DNA of 64,000 nt from Rhodococcus sp. 06-235-1A (GTDB taxonomy: Bacteria > Actinomycetota > Actinomycetes > Mycobacteriales > Mycobacteriaceae), in contig NZ_NOYI01000008.1 of the NCBI RefSeq assembly GCF_002258785.1, positions 327,014-391,013 on the forward strand, in the 5' to 3' direction. This document shows positions 18,196 to 27,100 of this stretch, in pieces. The notes beneath the pieces are model-generated. The model did no database searches and was not told the origin of the DNA. It was given only the letters and a program-made list of their open reading frames with translations. Every line of letters starts with the position of its first letter. The first letter of the stretch is position 1. The translations under genes were made by a program, and so were the position numbers.

Positions 18196-18843
18196 ATGCG
18201 CGGAGAACCCGACGAATCCACCGACTTCAGGCTGACCGTGGCCACGGCGGCTCTCGACCTCTTCTCGGTCAAGGGCTACGAGTCGACAACGGTCGACGAC
18301 ATAGCCGGAGCCTCCGGAATCTCGCGACGGACGTTCTTTCGTCAGTTCCGTGCCAAGGAAGACGTCGTATTCGCCGATCACGAAATACTGCTCGAGCAGG
18401 CAGGCGCATTTCTCGACTCGAACGAAGGCGACCCCTGGCAGGCGGTGTGCGACGCCGCGCAGCAGGTGTACGAGCGATTCTCCGACTGGCTGGAGATGTC
18501 GCGCCTGCGCTATCAGGTGGTGCACCGCAACCCTGCGCTGCGCGATCGAGAGATCGTCACCGTGTTTCGCTACGACCGGCTGTTCGTCGAATATCTGCAG
18601 CGCGCTCTGCCCGATCACCCACATCTGGAGATTCTTCAGTTCTCGGCGTCGGTCACGGCGACCCACAACTACATTCTTCGCCGGATGATCCGCGACGGGC
18701 TACCCACGTCCGTCGGCGATCTGCGGTCTGCGTTGGCGCAGGTGCGAGCGCAGTTCCTCGGTGAAATCGTCGTTGCGTCCTTTCCTCGAGGCATGTCCGT
18801 CACCAAAGTCATCGACGCGTTGGCCGATCACACAACAGACTGA
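18196..18843 (+). CDS. TetR family transcriptional regulator
   Basis: This 215-residue TetR regulator has a helix-turn-helix in residues 15-60 (VDDIAGASGISRRTFFRQFRAKEDV). Its C-terminal ligand domain resembles the TetR_C group with repeated aromatic and arginine residues (RLRYQVVHRNPALRDREI). The ATG at 18196 follows a poor ribosome site, but upstream in-frame codons run into the ArsR operator. The following genes encode beta-oxidation enzymes, so an acyl-CoA ligand is plausible. Two identical-core palindromes around the fadE25 promoter are candidate binding sites. Confidence 0.88.
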   Translation: MRGEPDESTDFRLTVATAALDLFSVKGYESTTVDDIAGASGISRRTFFRQFRAKEDVVFADHEILLEQAGAFLDSNEGDPWQAVCDAAQQVYERFSDWLEMSRLRYQVVHRNPALRDREIVTVFRYDRLFVEYLQRALPDHPHLEILQFSASVTATHNYILRRMIRDGLPTSVGDLRSALAQVRAQFLGEIVVASFPRGMSVTKVIDALADHTTD

Positions 18844-18858
18844 CCCACCCGACCGCGT

Positions 18859-18871
18859 GGCACTCAGTGCC
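18859..18871. promoter_or_regulatory. Palindrome GGCACT-C-AGTGCC upstream of fadE25, copy 1
   Basis: This perfect 13-base palindrome lies 20 bases upstream of the -35 box of the fadE25 promoter. A second copy, differing only in the central base, lies 73 bases downstream of it, after the promoter. Paired sites bracketing a promoter suggest repression by a dimeric regulator, probably the adjacent TetR. Confidence 0.55.
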
Positions 18872-18890
18872 GCACAACGTGGACCCACCC

Positions 18891-18919
18891 TTGAAACAAG
18901 CAAGCTGCGGACGTACGAT
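18891..18919 (+). promoter_or_regulatory. Sigma-70-type promoter for fadE25
   Basis: A TTGAAA -35 box (18891-18896) and a TACGAT -10 box (18914-18919) are separated by exactly 17 bases, predicting transcription from about 18926. Palindromes lie on both sides of the promoter. Confidence 0.55.
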
Positions 18920-18931
18920 AGGTGCATCCTT

Positions 18932-18944
18932 GGCACTGAGTGCC
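18932..18944. promoter_or_regulatory. Palindrome GGCACT-G-AGTGCC upstream of fadE25, copy 2
   Basis: This is the second perfect 13-base palindrome. It lies just after the predicted transcription start and 45 bases before the fadE25 ATG, where a bound repressor would block initiation or clearance. Confidence 0.55.
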
Positions 18945-18989
18945 CCTGCGGGCAGTGCTGACCCCCTAACTTCAAGGAGCGTGGCCGAC

Positions 18990-20147
18990 ATGGCCGGAAA
19001 TCCCGACTTCGATCTGTACCAATCGCCCGAGGAGCACGACGAACTGCGTGCAGCCATTCGGGCGCTGTCGGAGAAGGAGATCGCTCCGTACGCGAAAGAG
19101 GTGGACGAGGACTCACGCTTCCCCGAAGAGGCGTTGCAGGCCCTGAACGCGTCCGGCTTCAATGCCATCCACGTCCCCGAGGAGTACGACGGTCAGGGTG
19201 CCGACTCGGTCGCCGCCTGCATCGTCATCGAAGAAGTCGCACGAGTCTGCGGCTCGTCCTCGCTGATCCCCGCCGTCAACAAACTCGGCACGATGGGTCT
19301 GATCCTCAAGGGCTCCGAGGAGCTCAAGAAGCAGGTCCTGCCGTCACTCGCAGGCGGCGCGATGGCGTCGTACGCGCTGTCCGAGCGGGAAGCGGGCTCC
19401 GATGCAGCGGGAATGCGAACTCGCGCCAAGGCCGACGGTGACGACTGGATCCTCAACGGCTCCAAGTGTTGGATCACCAACGGCGGCAAGTCCGATTGGT
19501 ACACCGTCATGGCAGTGACCGACCCCGACAAGGGTGCCAACGGCATCTCCGCGTTCATCGTGCACAAGGACGACGAGGGATTCGTCGTCGGCCCCAAGGA
19601 GAAGAAGCTCGGCATCAAGGGCTCCCCCACGGCCGAGCTGTACTTCGAGAACTGCAAGGTCCCCGGCGATCGCATCATCGGCGAACCGGGCACCGGCTTC
19701 AAGACCGCCCTGGAAACGCTCGATCACACCCGCCCCACCATCGGCGCTCAGGCCGTCGGCCTGGCACAGGGTGCCCTCGACGCCGCCATCGCGTACACCA
19801 AGGACCGCAAGCAGTTCGGCACTGCGATCTCGAGCTTCCAGGCCGTGCAGTTCATGCTCGCCGACATGGCGATGAAGGTCGAAGCCGCGCGCCTCATGGT
19901 CTACAGCTCCGCAGCCCGCGCCGAGCGCGGCGAGAAGAACCTCGGGTTCATCTCCGCGGCAGCGAAGTGCTTCGCCTCCGACGTGGCCATGGAGGTCACC
20001 ACCGACGCCGTGCAGCTCTTCGGCGGTGCCGGATACACCACCGACTTCCCGGTCGAGCGCATGATGCGCGATGCCAAGATCACCCAGATCTACGAGGGCA
20101 CCAACCAGATTCAGCGGGTCGTCATGTCGCGGGCGCTGCTCAAATGA
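18990..20147 (+). CDS. fadE25: Acyl-CoA dehydrogenase, FadE25 type
   Basis: This 385-residue FAD-dependent acyl-CoA dehydrogenase catalyses the first oxidation of fatty-acyl beta-oxidation. It is very like mycobacterial FadE25 as I recall that sequence (HDELRAAIRALSEKEIAPYA, YALSEREAGSDAAGMRTRAK, SPTAELYFENC). The catalytic base is Glu369 in IYEGTNQIQ, and the FAD-binding segment CWITNGGKSDWYTVMAV is intact. The ATG at 18990 follows an AAGGAG site. Its TGA overlaps the ATG of fadB2, so the two beta-oxidation enzymes are coupled. Confidence 0.93.
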   Translation: MAGNPDFDLYQSPEEHDELRAAIRALSEKEIAPYAKEVDEDSRFPEEALQALNASGFNAIHVPEEYDGQGADSVAACIVIEEVARVCGSSSLIPAVNKLGTMGLILKGSEELKKQVLPSLAGGAMASYALSEREAGSDAAGMRTRAKADGDDWILNGSKCWITNGGKSDWYTVMAVTDPDKGANGISAFIVHKDDEGFVVGPKEKKLGIKGSPTAELYFENCKVPGDRIIGEPGTGFKTALETLDHTRPTIGAQAVGLAQGALDAAIAYTKDRKQFGTAISSFQAVQFMLADMAMKVEAARLMVYSSAARAERGEKNLGFISAAAKCFASDVAMEVTTDAVQLFGGAGYTTDFPVERMMRDAKITQIYEGTNQIQRVVMSRALLK

Positions 20148-21001
20148 GCGACATCGACCTCGTAGGCGTCATCGGCGGCGGCACCATGGGTGCCGGCATT
20201 GCCGAAATGTGTGCTCGCTCCGGCAGTTCCGTACTGATCCTCGAGACGAGCCAGGCGACGGCCGACGCCGCAGAAGCCCGCCTGGACAAGTCCTTCGCCC
20301 GCGCCGTCAAGTCCGGCCGCATCGACGCCGACGCAGCCGAGAAGGCCCGAGCTGCAATCGCATTGACGCTCGACATCAACGACTTCGCAGACCGCGACCT
20401 GGTGGTCGAGGCGGCACCGGAGATCGAATCGCTCAAGCTCGACCTGTTCGGCAAGCTCGATTCCATCGTCAAGCCCGAGGGAATCCTGGCCACGAACACC
20501 TCGTCGATTCCAGTCATCAAGATGGCCAACGCGACGAAGCGTCCCGACAAGGTCGTCGGCGTGCACTTCTTCAACCCGGTGCCGGTGCTTCCGCTGGTCG
20601 AGATCGTAGTCAGCTTGCTCACCAGCGAAGAGACCGTTTCCGCGGTGACAGATTACGCCGGAAACACGCTGGGCAAGAAGACGATCCGCGCCGGTGACCG
20701 TGCCGGATTCATCGTCAACGCATTGCTGATTCCGTACATGGTCTCGGCAATCCGCATGCTCGAGTCCGGCTTCGCCAGCGCCGAGGACATCGACGAGGGC
20801 ATGGTGAACGGCTGCGCACATCCCATGGGTCCGTTGCGTCTGACCGACACCGTCGGCCTCGACGTCACCCTCGCGGTGGCCGAGTCGCTGTACGCGGAGT
20901 TCCGCGAACCGCACTACGCTCCGCCGCCGCTGCTGCAGCGCATGGTGGACGCGGGAATGTTGGGTCGCAAAACAGGCAAGGGTTTCTACACGTACTCGTA
21001 G
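20144..21001 (+). CDS. fadB2: 3-hydroxyacyl/3-hydroxybutyryl-CoA dehydrogenase
   Basis: This 285-residue NAD-dependent dehydrogenase oxidises 3-hydroxyacyl-CoA to 3-ketoacyl-CoA, or works in reverse for 3-hydroxybutyryl-CoA. The NAD motif GGGTMG lies at residues 11-16. The catalytic Ser120, His141 and Asn144 occur in NTSS and HFFNPVPVLPLVE. Its length matches the single-domain FadB2/PaaH type. Translation is coupled to fadE25 by an ATGA overlap. A large perfect palindrome (repeat family A) lies between its end and the convergent reductase gene. Confidence 0.92.
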   Translation: MSDIDLVGVIGGGTMGAGIAEMCARSGSSVLILETSQATADAAEARLDKSFARAVKSGRIDADAAEKARAAIALTLDINDFADRDLVVEAAPEIESLKLDLFGKLDSIVKPEGILATNTSSIPVIKMANATKRPDKVVGVHFFNPVPVLPLVEIVVSLLTSEETVSAVTDYAGNTLGKKTIRAGDRAGFIVNALLIPYMVSAIRMLESGFASAEDIDEGMVNGCAHPMGPLRLTDTVGLDVTLAVAESLYAEFREPHYAPPPLLQRMVDAGMLGRKTGKGFYTYS

Positions 21002-21017
21002 TAGGCGCGCCCGCGTC

Positions 21018-21071
21018 TGCGTGAATGGACCGTTCACCCCCGTCAGGGCCGGTGAACGGTCCATTCACGCA
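21018..21071. repeat. Palindromic repeat family A, copy 1 (21-bp perfect arms)
   Basis: Two perfect 21-base arms (left 21018-21038, right 21051-21071) are separated by a 12-base loop. The arm core is GTGAATGGACCGTTCACC. The element lies between the convergent fadB2 and fabG-type genes and could act as a bidirectional terminator, though it lacks a U-run. The same GCGTGAATGGACC core recurs at 62623 and, degenerate, at 63932-63983, so it belongs to a dispersed repeat family. Confidence 0.75.
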
Positions 21072-21082
21072 TTCGCGAGAGG

Positions 21083-21841
21083 TCAGTCCTTCGGCCCACC
21101 GGCGGCGTAGACGACCTGACCCGAGATGAAGCCGGCACCCTCGCTGACGAAGAACGAAGCCAGGTGCGCGATGTCGTCGGGGTGTCCGACGCGATTGACC
21201 GGAATCTGTGACGCCGCAGCAGCTTTGAAGTCCTCGAACGGCATTCCGACACGCTCTGCCGTGGCCGCTGTCATTTCGGTCTCGATGAAACCGGGAGCGA
21301 TGGCGTTGGCAGTGACGCCGAATTTGCCGAGTTCGATGGCAAGGGTCTTGGTGAACCCCTGCATACCCGCCTTGGCGGCGGAGTAGTTGGCCTGGCCGCG
21401 GTTACCGAGGGCAGACGTGCTCGACAGGTTGACGATGCGGCCCCACTTGGCGTCGATCATGTGCTTCTGGACCGCGCGGGTCATCAGGAACGATCCACGC
21501 AGATGCACGCCGAGAACGGAATCCCAGTCCTGCACCGTCATCTTGAACAGCAGATTGTCGCGGGTGATACCTGCGTTGTTGATCAGCACGGTCGGCGCAC
21601 CGAACTCGCTCGCGATCCGATCGACTGCGGTCTGGACCGATTCTTCGTCGGCGACGTTGGCACCGATGGCCACTGCCTGCCCACCTGCGGCCTGGATCGC
21701 ACCGACGGTGTCACTGCACGCGGCCTCGTCGAGGTCCACCACGGCAACTCCGAAACCGTCCTTGGCCAGCCGCTTCGCCACCGCAGCGCCGATTCCACGT
21801 GCACTGCCGGTGACGATGGCCGTCTTGATCTGATCGCTCAC
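21083..21841 (-). CDS. fabG: 3-oxoacyl-ACP/acyl-CoA reductase, FabG-type SDR
   Basis: This 252-residue classical short-chain dehydrogenase has the nucleotide motif TGSARGIG (residues 11-18), NNAG at 88-91, the catalytic Ser around residue 140, and the YSAAK pair Tyr153 and Lys157. The pattern fits NADP(H)-dependent reductases acting on 3-ketoacyl-ACP or -CoA. It is probably a paralogue of the housekeeping fabG, since it is not in a fatty-acid synthase operon. It faces fadB2 and follows the same theme of acyl-chain metabolism. Confidence 0.85.
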   Translation of the reverse strand: MSDQIKTAIVTGSARGIGAAVAKRLAKDGFGVAVVDLDEAACSDTVGAIQAAGGQAVAIGANVADEESVQTAVDRIASEFGAPTVLINNAGITRDNLLFKMTVQDWDSVLGVHLRGSFLMTRAVQKHMIDAKWGRIVNLSSTSALGNRGQANYSAAKAGMQGFTKTLAIELGKFGVTANAIAPGFIETEMTAATAERVGMPFEDFKAAAASQIPVNRVGHPDDIAHLASFFVSEGAGFISGQVVYAAGGPKD

Positions 21842-21909
21842 GAATATCTCCTAGGAACACGCCGAATCGAATTACCTGTCATCTGTTTCTACCAACCCCG
21901 GTGTCGCAG

Positions 21910-22644
21910 TCAGTACGCCGCCACCGCCCCGTCGAGTGCCTTCTGCATTCCCTGCGCCACCACCCGAGTGATGTCGATCGGCTTCTCGGGCAGTTCGGTG
22001 ATGGGCGAATCGATGTACACGCTCGCCCGCTTGACCTTGGTCGCAGGGCCGTAGCTCAATCCGATGCAGATCAGCACCGGCTCGACACCGAGCTTGCGTG
22101 CGCGCAGCGCGATGTGGCCGATCCCGCTGCCGACGTGTTGCACCGTCGTCGGATCCTCGAGGTTGCAGGTGCCCTCGGGGAACACCGCGAGGTCGTCGCC
22201 CCGCTTCATGCGCTCGGCGCTGACATCCATCATGCGGCTGCCCGCAGCGCTGACCGCGCGCATTCCGTGATTCTTGCCCCGGAAAACGGGGATTCCACCC
22301 ATCATGTCGATTCGCTTGCGCTGCTTGGGTTCCTGAAAGAGCTCGTCCTTCGCCAACACCCTCGTACGTCCGATCACCGGACGCAGCGGCGACGCCCAGG
22401 CCGCCGCCGCGAGGGTGTAGGGATCGCTCTCGGTCAGATGATTGACCGCGATGAGCAGACGAGTGTTGTCGTACACCAGACGACGCAGCTCCTCGCGGGC
22501 ACCACCGGGATACGACACCCGCGGGCGGAAGCGCCTGGCCAGAGTGGCGTACGCCAGCCTCGCCACCTGACGGTTCTGCTGGTGACGCAGGTAGAAGTCG
22601 TACACGGTCACATCGTTTTCGAGAATTACCGCAGGCCGATCCAT
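21910..22644 (-). CDS. 1-acyl-glycerol-3-phosphate acyltransferase-like (PlsC/LPLAT) protein
   Basis: This 244-residue acyltransferase of the PlsC family has HX4D at residues 69-74 (NHLTESD) and the substrate-binding FPEGT at 155-159. Such enzymes esterify lysophospholipids or similar acceptors at the membrane. The N-terminal 60 residues lack a clear membrane helix. The acceptor is not determinable. It lies 68 bases beyond the fabG-type start, on the same strand and downstream of it. Confidence 0.85.
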   Translation of the reverse strand: MDRPAVILENDVTVYDFYLRHQQNRQVARLAYATLARRFRPRVSYPGGAREELRRLVYDNTRLLIAVNHLTESDPYTLAAAAWASPLRPVIGRTRVLAKDELFQEPKQRKRIDMMGGIPVFRGKNHGMRAVSAAGSRMMDVSAERMKRGDDLAVFPEGTCNLEDPTTVQHVGSGIGHIALRARKLGVEPVLICIGLSYGPATKVKRASVYIDSPITELPEKPIDITRVVAQGMQKALDGAVAAY

Positions 22645-22659
22645 GAAGCGAGCTTAGCG

Positions 22660-23415
22660 TCACACCCGCGAGGAACCCATAGCCCGAATCCCGACGCAGA
22701 GTCCGACCACCGCGGTAGCCACGGCGGCGACGACACCGGCCGTCACCGTCGAACTCGTGAAGTCGCCCGCGAACAGCGCACGTTCGGCGTCGACGAGGTA
22801 CCCGAGTGGGTTGATGTTCACCAGGAACTGCATCCATCCGGGTGCAGTCGTGAGTGGAAGCATCGTGCCCGAGAGGATGAGCAGCGGAAACATCAGGGTC
22901 TGTTGGACCGACCAGAACACCCAATCCTGACCGCGCACAGCCAAAGCCAGCGTGTAGGACAACGCGCCCAGCCCGACACCGAACACGCCGAGGAGCACGA
23001 CCCCCACGACAGCGCCGATCGCGTTCACCGACAACCCGAGTGGCAATGCCACCAGAATGATCAAGACGGCCTGAGCAGCCAGCGGAACCATCTCCTTGAA
23101 CGCGCGTCCCACGAGCAGAGCCGATCGCGGTAACGGCGTCACCAGCATTCGTTCGTGGGAACCCTGCTGCAACTCGGCCAACAAGTTCGAGCCCGTCATC
23201 GACGTTCCGAAAATGGTGATCATCGCAAGCACCCCGGGAACGAACCAGTCCCACACGCTTCCACTGCCCAACCCGGGGACCTCGGTGAGCAGGGGGCCGA
23301 ACAGCGCCAGGAGGATCAGCGGTTGGATGAGACTGAAAATCACCGTGAACGGATCGCGCACCATCGGTCGCAGTTCGCGGCCCATCACCAAAGTGCTCCC
23401 TGCGAGTACGTTCAT
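22660..23415 (-). CDS. ABC-2 type exporter permease (DrrB-like)
   Basis: This 251-residue membrane protein has six predicted helices and the ABC-2 opening GRELRPMVRDPFTVIFSLIQPLI, split over residues 13-35. It also has the GSHERMLVTPLPRSALLVGRA loop typical of daunorubicin-resistance-type permeases. It overlaps the upstream ATPase gene by four bases (ATGA) and forms an exporter with it. The substrate is unknown; drugs, lipids or peptides are all possible. Confidence 0.88.
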   Translation of the reverse strand: MNVLAGSTLVMGRELRPMVRDPFTVIFSLIQPLILLALFGPLLTEVPGLGSGSVWDWFVPGVLAMITIFGTSMTGSNLLAELQQGSHERMLVTPLPRSALLVGRAFKEMVPLAAQAVLIILVALPLGLSVNAIGAVVGVVLLGVFGVGLGALSYTLALAVRGQDWVFWSVQQTLMFPLLILSGTMLPLTTAPGWMQFLVNINPLGYLVDAERALFAGDFTSSTVTAGVVAAVATAVVGLCVGIRAMGSSRV

Positions 23416-24407
23416 CGGAGTTCTCCTGCCGCGCCGACGATGTCGAGAGAAGAGTCGACCGCGGCAGCACTCTCACGCAGACTGCGCCCGGTGAGGCCGA
23501 GGAAAACGTCGTCGAGAGTCGGTCTCGTCATCTCTGCCGTGAGCACAGTGATCCCGTGAGATTCACCGATCCGCAGCAGGTTCGGAAGAACCACCTCGGC
23601 ACCCTCGACCCGGATGTTCAGGCGCGTGCCCGCCACCGTTACGTCCCTGACCCCCGCAACACCGCCGAGAAGCCCTGCCAGCGCCGGCGCGTCGGACACG
23701 GTGAGGACGATCAGATCTCCTGCCAGTTCGGATTTGAGCGCGGTTGCCGTGTCGTCGGCGATGACGGTGCCACGATCGACGACGATCACTCGCTCGGCCA
23801 TCGAATCGGCCTCGTCGAGGTAGTGCGTGGTGAGCACGATGGTGGTACCCATCTCCCGTCTGAGCCGCAGAATGTGGTCCCAGAGATTCGCGCGGCTCTG
23901 CGGGTCCATCCCGGTGGTCGGTTCGTCGAGAAACAGCAACGGCGGCCGATGCACCAACCCCAGAGCGATGTCGAGTCGACGCCGCTGCCCACCGGACAGC
24001 GTCGACACGGTGCGGCCCGCGAGTTCGCCGAGCTCGAGTGCCTCGACCAATTCGTCTGCGCGATCAGCTGATCGACGACGTGTCATGCCGTAGCACTGAC
24101 CTTGCACCACCAACTCGTCTCGGACGCGCTGATTGTGGCCCGCACCGTTGCCCTGCCCGACGTAGCCGAGGCTCCGGCGAACTCGATCCCGATCCTTTGC
24201 CACGTCGAATCCGGCGATCCGCGCCGAGCCCGAGGTCGGAGCGAGCAGCGTCGTCAGCATGCGCAGAGTGGTCGATTTGCCGGCCCCGTTCGGGCCGAGC
24301 AGAGCCACCAACTCTCCCTCGCCGATCGTCAGATCGATGCCGCGCACCGCCTCCACGGTCTTCTTGCCTTGTCGAAAAGTCTTGGTCAGTCCCGATGTTT
24401 CGATCAT
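23412..24407 (-). CDS. ABC exporter ATP-binding protein (DrrA-like)
   Basis: This 331-residue ATPase has Walker A GPNGAGKS (residues 38-45), the signature LSGGQRRRLDIALGL and Walker B LLFLDEPTTGMDPQ. The C-terminal region after the ATPase core matches the extension of daunorubicin-type ABC exporters. The ATG at 24407 follows an AGGGGCG ribosome-type site; an in-frame codon 21 bases upstream is less likely. It forms a two-gene operon with the permease downstream. Confidence 0.9.
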   Translation of the reverse strand: MIETSGLTKTFRQGKKTVEAVRGIDLTIGEGELVALLGPNGAGKSTTLRMLTTLLAPTSGSARIAGFDVAKDRDRVRRSLGYVGQGNGAGHNQRVRDELVVQGQCYGMTRRRSADRADELVEALELGELAGRTVSTLSGGQRRRLDIALGLVHRPPLLFLDEPTTGMDPQSRANLWDHILRLRREMGTTIVLTTHYLDEADSMAERVIVVDRGTVIADDTATALKSELAGDLIVLTVSDAPALAGLLGGVAGVRDVTVAGTRLNIRVEGAEVVLPNLLRIGESHGITVLTAEMTRPTLDDVFLGLTGRSLRESAAAVDSSLDIVGAAGELR

Positions 24408-24504
24408 TGGTGACGCCCCTCGTCGCACTGAATGAATCCGTACGACGAAGACGTTAGGAACGATCGCGGTCAGCTTCGGTCCGCGTTGCTACGACGGTGG
24501 AGAA

Positions 24505-25482
24505 TCAGCCGAAGACGGGGAACTTTCGCTTGCGGGCAAGTTCGTCCATTCCCGACTGGATACGCGCGCGCACCTCCTCGTACTTGGCGTCGACGTAGGC
24601 CTCGTCGTCGCACCGTGCCGGATCGTGGTCGAGTTCGACCGGCGGCATGAATCGGGTGCGAATCTTCGCGGGCAACGGAATCTGCGGGAGCGCTGCAGGC
24701 GCGATGATCCACGGAAGCGAAATCGCGATGGGGAAGACCTTCAACCGCGCAATCTTGTCCAGCTTCAACGCTTGTGAGAGTTTGTCCCCGCGAATGAGTA
24801 CAGGCATGGCGTCGGCACCGCCCACCGTTGCCACCGGAACGATGGGCACGCCCATCCGAATGGCGAGCTTGATGAAGCCGGTTCGGCCACCGAGCGTCGC
24901 CTCGTCGCGCTTGCTCCAGGGCCGCAAGGAATCGACCTCGCCGCCCGGCCACACGATGACGTCACGACCCTCGGCCAATGCCGTCGACATCGAGTCCGGC
25001 GCAGCAGGAAGCACACCCATGGATCGAAAGACCCTGCCGATCAACGGAAACGCCATCAGGGCATCGTGCGCCGTGCCGTGCAGAATGCGCTTCTCACCGA
25101 AGTGTCGCCACCACTGCGCGCCGACGGTCCACGCATCCCAGACGAACGGCGCACCCGAGTGAACCCCGACGACGAGAACCGGCGACTCGGGGATTGTCTC
25201 CCAGCCGTCGATCTCCATGCGGAAATAGCGATCCATCACGCCGTTCCAGAGCTTTTGCTGACGGTCCATCGCCACGGTGTTCTGATCGTCGAGGTTCCAG
25301 TCGCCCGCGCGTTCGGCTACCACCGCTCCGAGGCCACCGGACGCCTTCTCGCGACGCTCCTTCATCTTCAGCCGGGCCGCCGCCGCGTAGCGCTGTGCTT
25401 GCTCGCGCAATTGCCCCTTCGCCTGGTCCCCCGTCGAACCTCCAGCGCCGTCCCCACCCATTACGTGATCCCCATCACTCAT
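24505..25482 (-). CDS. Lysophospholipid acyltransferase-family protein
   Basis: This 325-residue predicted acyltransferase has a charged, coiled N-terminal segment of about 70 residues. A conserved block VLVVGVHSGAPFVWDAW follows, then a VWPGGEVDSLRPW block that corresponds to the FPEGTR motif of PlsC proteins. The His-Asp spacing in the first block is longer than HX4D. Together with the PGGE motif this places it in the diverged LPLAT group that includes diacylglycerol-acyltransferase-like proteins. The substrate is unknown. It is a single transcription unit, divergent from gntP. Confidence 0.72.
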   Translation of the reverse strand: MSDGDHVMGGDGAGGSTGDQAKGQLREQAQRYAAAARLKMKERREKASGGLGAVVAERAGDWNLDDQNTVAMDRQQKLWNGVMDRYFRMEIDGWETIPESPVLVVGVHSGAPFVWDAWTVGAQWWRHFGEKRILHGTAHDALMAFPLIGRVFRSMGVLPAAPDSMSTALAEGRDVIVWPGGEVDSLRPWSKRDEATLGGRTGFIKLAIRMGVPIVPVATVGGADAMPVLIRGDKLSQALKLDKIARLKVFPIAISLPWIIAPAALPQIPLPAKIRTRFMPPVELDHDPARCDDEAYVDAKYEEVRARIQSGMDELARKRKFPVFG

Positions 25483-25597
25483 ACCCGCACGGTACTCCAC
25501 GCGCCCACGGCCGACAGACAACCGCGCTCGTTACCCCACGCGACGTCCAACCTGTCCGTTATGGTCGAAATTCGCGCCGAACGAACGAGGTACACCC

Positions 25598-27001
25598 ATG
25601 GATCCGATCGAACCGGCATACGGAACGACGGCTTTGCTGCTGATCGCCGCCGCAGCCGTTGCAATCCTGCTCTTCCTCATCATGAAGGTGAAACTGCACG
25701 CCTTCGTCTCCCTGGTCCTGGTCAGCGCGGTCACCGCCGTCGCAGCGGGAATCCCACTGGCAGACGTGCCGTCGGCGTTGCTCTCGGGCTTCAGTTCCAC
25801 GCTCGGCTCGGTGGCACTTCTGGTCGCCCTCGGCGTGATGGTCGGCAGACTTCTCGAGATCACCGGTGGCGCACAGGTATTGGCCGACACCCTGATCAAC
25901 CGATTCGGGGCCAAACGCGCGCCGCTCGCGCTCGGTGTCGCCGCGCTCATCTTCGGCTTTCCCATCTTCTTCGACGCCGGCCTCGTCGTCTTCCTGCCGA
26001 TCATCTTCACCGTCGCCAAGCGATTCGGCGGATCGGTGCTGCTGTACGCCCTCCCGACGGCAGGCGCATTTGCCGCGATGCACGCCATCGTTCCCCCGCA
26101 CCCCGGCCCGGTCGCTGCCACCGAACTGCTCGGCGGCGATATCGGATCGGTTCTTCTCGTCGGCGTTCCGGTCGCCGTCGTCTCCTGGTTCGTCGGCTCC
26201 TACCTCGTCGGTACCCAGCTCGGCAAACGATTCGTCACCATGCCTGCCGACCTCTTCGCCGACGGCGCAGCCAACTCCGAAGAACACGACAAGGAGATGG
26301 CCGGACTCCGAGACCCGGCGCCGAAGTTCGGTGCGGTGCTGCTCATCCTGCTGACGCCGCTGGTGCTGATCTCGCTCAATACCGTGGTCAACACACTGAC
26401 CACCTCGGGCGTGCTGACCGGGGACGAGACCTGGGCCGCAGCGCTGACGCTCATCGGTCAGACACCCATCGCGCTGCTCATCACCCTGCTGCTGGCACTG
26501 TTCATCCTCGCGCCGGGACGCTTCCCGGTGGCCGACGGTGCCAAGTACATGGACCAGGCTCTCGGCCCCATCTGCTCGATCATCCTGATCACCGGTGCAG
26601 GCGGCATGTTCGGTGGAGTGTTGCGAGCCAGCGGCATCGGGCAATCCCTGACCGCCTCGTTGTCCGACATCGGGCTGCCGATTCTGTTGCAGGCCTTCCT
26701 GATCGCCACCGCGCTACGCGTCGCTCAGGGTTCGGCGACCGTCGCTCTCACCACCACCGCCGGGCTGATCTCGGTGCAGGTGGCCGAGCTGGATCTGAGC
26801 AACTTCAAGATCGCGCTGTTGGTGTTCGCACTCGCCGCTGGAGCGACCGTCCTCTCCCACGTCAACGATTCGGGCTTCTGGCTCGTCAGCCGCTTCTTCG
26901 GCATGGACGAGAAGACGACCCTCAAGACGTGGACCGTCATGGAAACCACACTGGGACTGGCGATCTTCGCGGTCGCATCACTGCTGTGGGTGGTTTTCTA
27001 G
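25598..27001 (+). CDS. gntP: GntP family gluconate:H+ symporter
   Basis: This 467-residue transporter has about 12-14 helices. Typical GntP segments include GFPIFFDAGLVVFLPIIF, AMHAIVPPHPGPVAA and LRVAQGSATVALTTTAGLIS. Family members take up gluconate or related sugar acids and short hydroxyacids with protons. No gluconate kinase or regulator is adjacent, so the exact substrate is unproven. A strong palindrome (repeat B1) lies 14 bases after its stop and probably terminates transcription. Confidence 0.88.
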   Translation: MDPIEPAYGTTALLLIAAAAVAILLFLIMKVKLHAFVSLVLVSAVTAVAAGIPLADVPSALLSGFSSTLGSVALLVALGVMVGRLLEITGGAQVLADTLINRFGAKRAPLALGVAALIFGFPIFFDAGLVVFLPIIFTVAKRFGGSVLLYALPTAGAFAAMHAIVPPHPGPVAATELLGGDIGSVLLVGVPVAVVSWFVGSYLVGTQLGKRFVTMPADLFADGAANSEEHDKEMAGLRDPAPKFGAVLLILLTPLVLISLNTVVNTLTTSGVLTGDETWAAALTLIGQTPIALLITLLLALFILAPGRFPVADGAKYMDQALGPICSIILITGAGGMFGGVLRASGIGQSLTASLSDIGLPILLQAFLIATALRVAQGSATVALTTTAGLISVQVAELDLSNFKIALLVFALAAGATVLSHVNDSGFWLVSRFFGMDEKTTLKTWTVMETTLGLAIFAVASLLWVVF

Positions 27002-27015
27002 CACGCTCGGGACTT

Positions 27016-27054
27016 GGGTGCACAAACCCTCGATCAAGGAGGGTTTGTGCACCC
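27016..27054. repeat. Palindromic repeat family B, copy 1
   Basis: Perfect 16-base arms GGGTGCACAAACCCTC (27016-27031 and its complement at 27039-27054) flank a 7-base loop. It sits just past gntP and 46 bases before the AbiEi/Vsr-like gene. A near-identical palindrome lies at the far end of that gene. It could serve as a terminator, or mark the boundary of a gene cassette. Confidence 0.75.
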
Positions 27055-27100
27055 GATTCATGCGGAGGAACCGTCGCGCCCGCTCTGCCGTCTTACTCGC

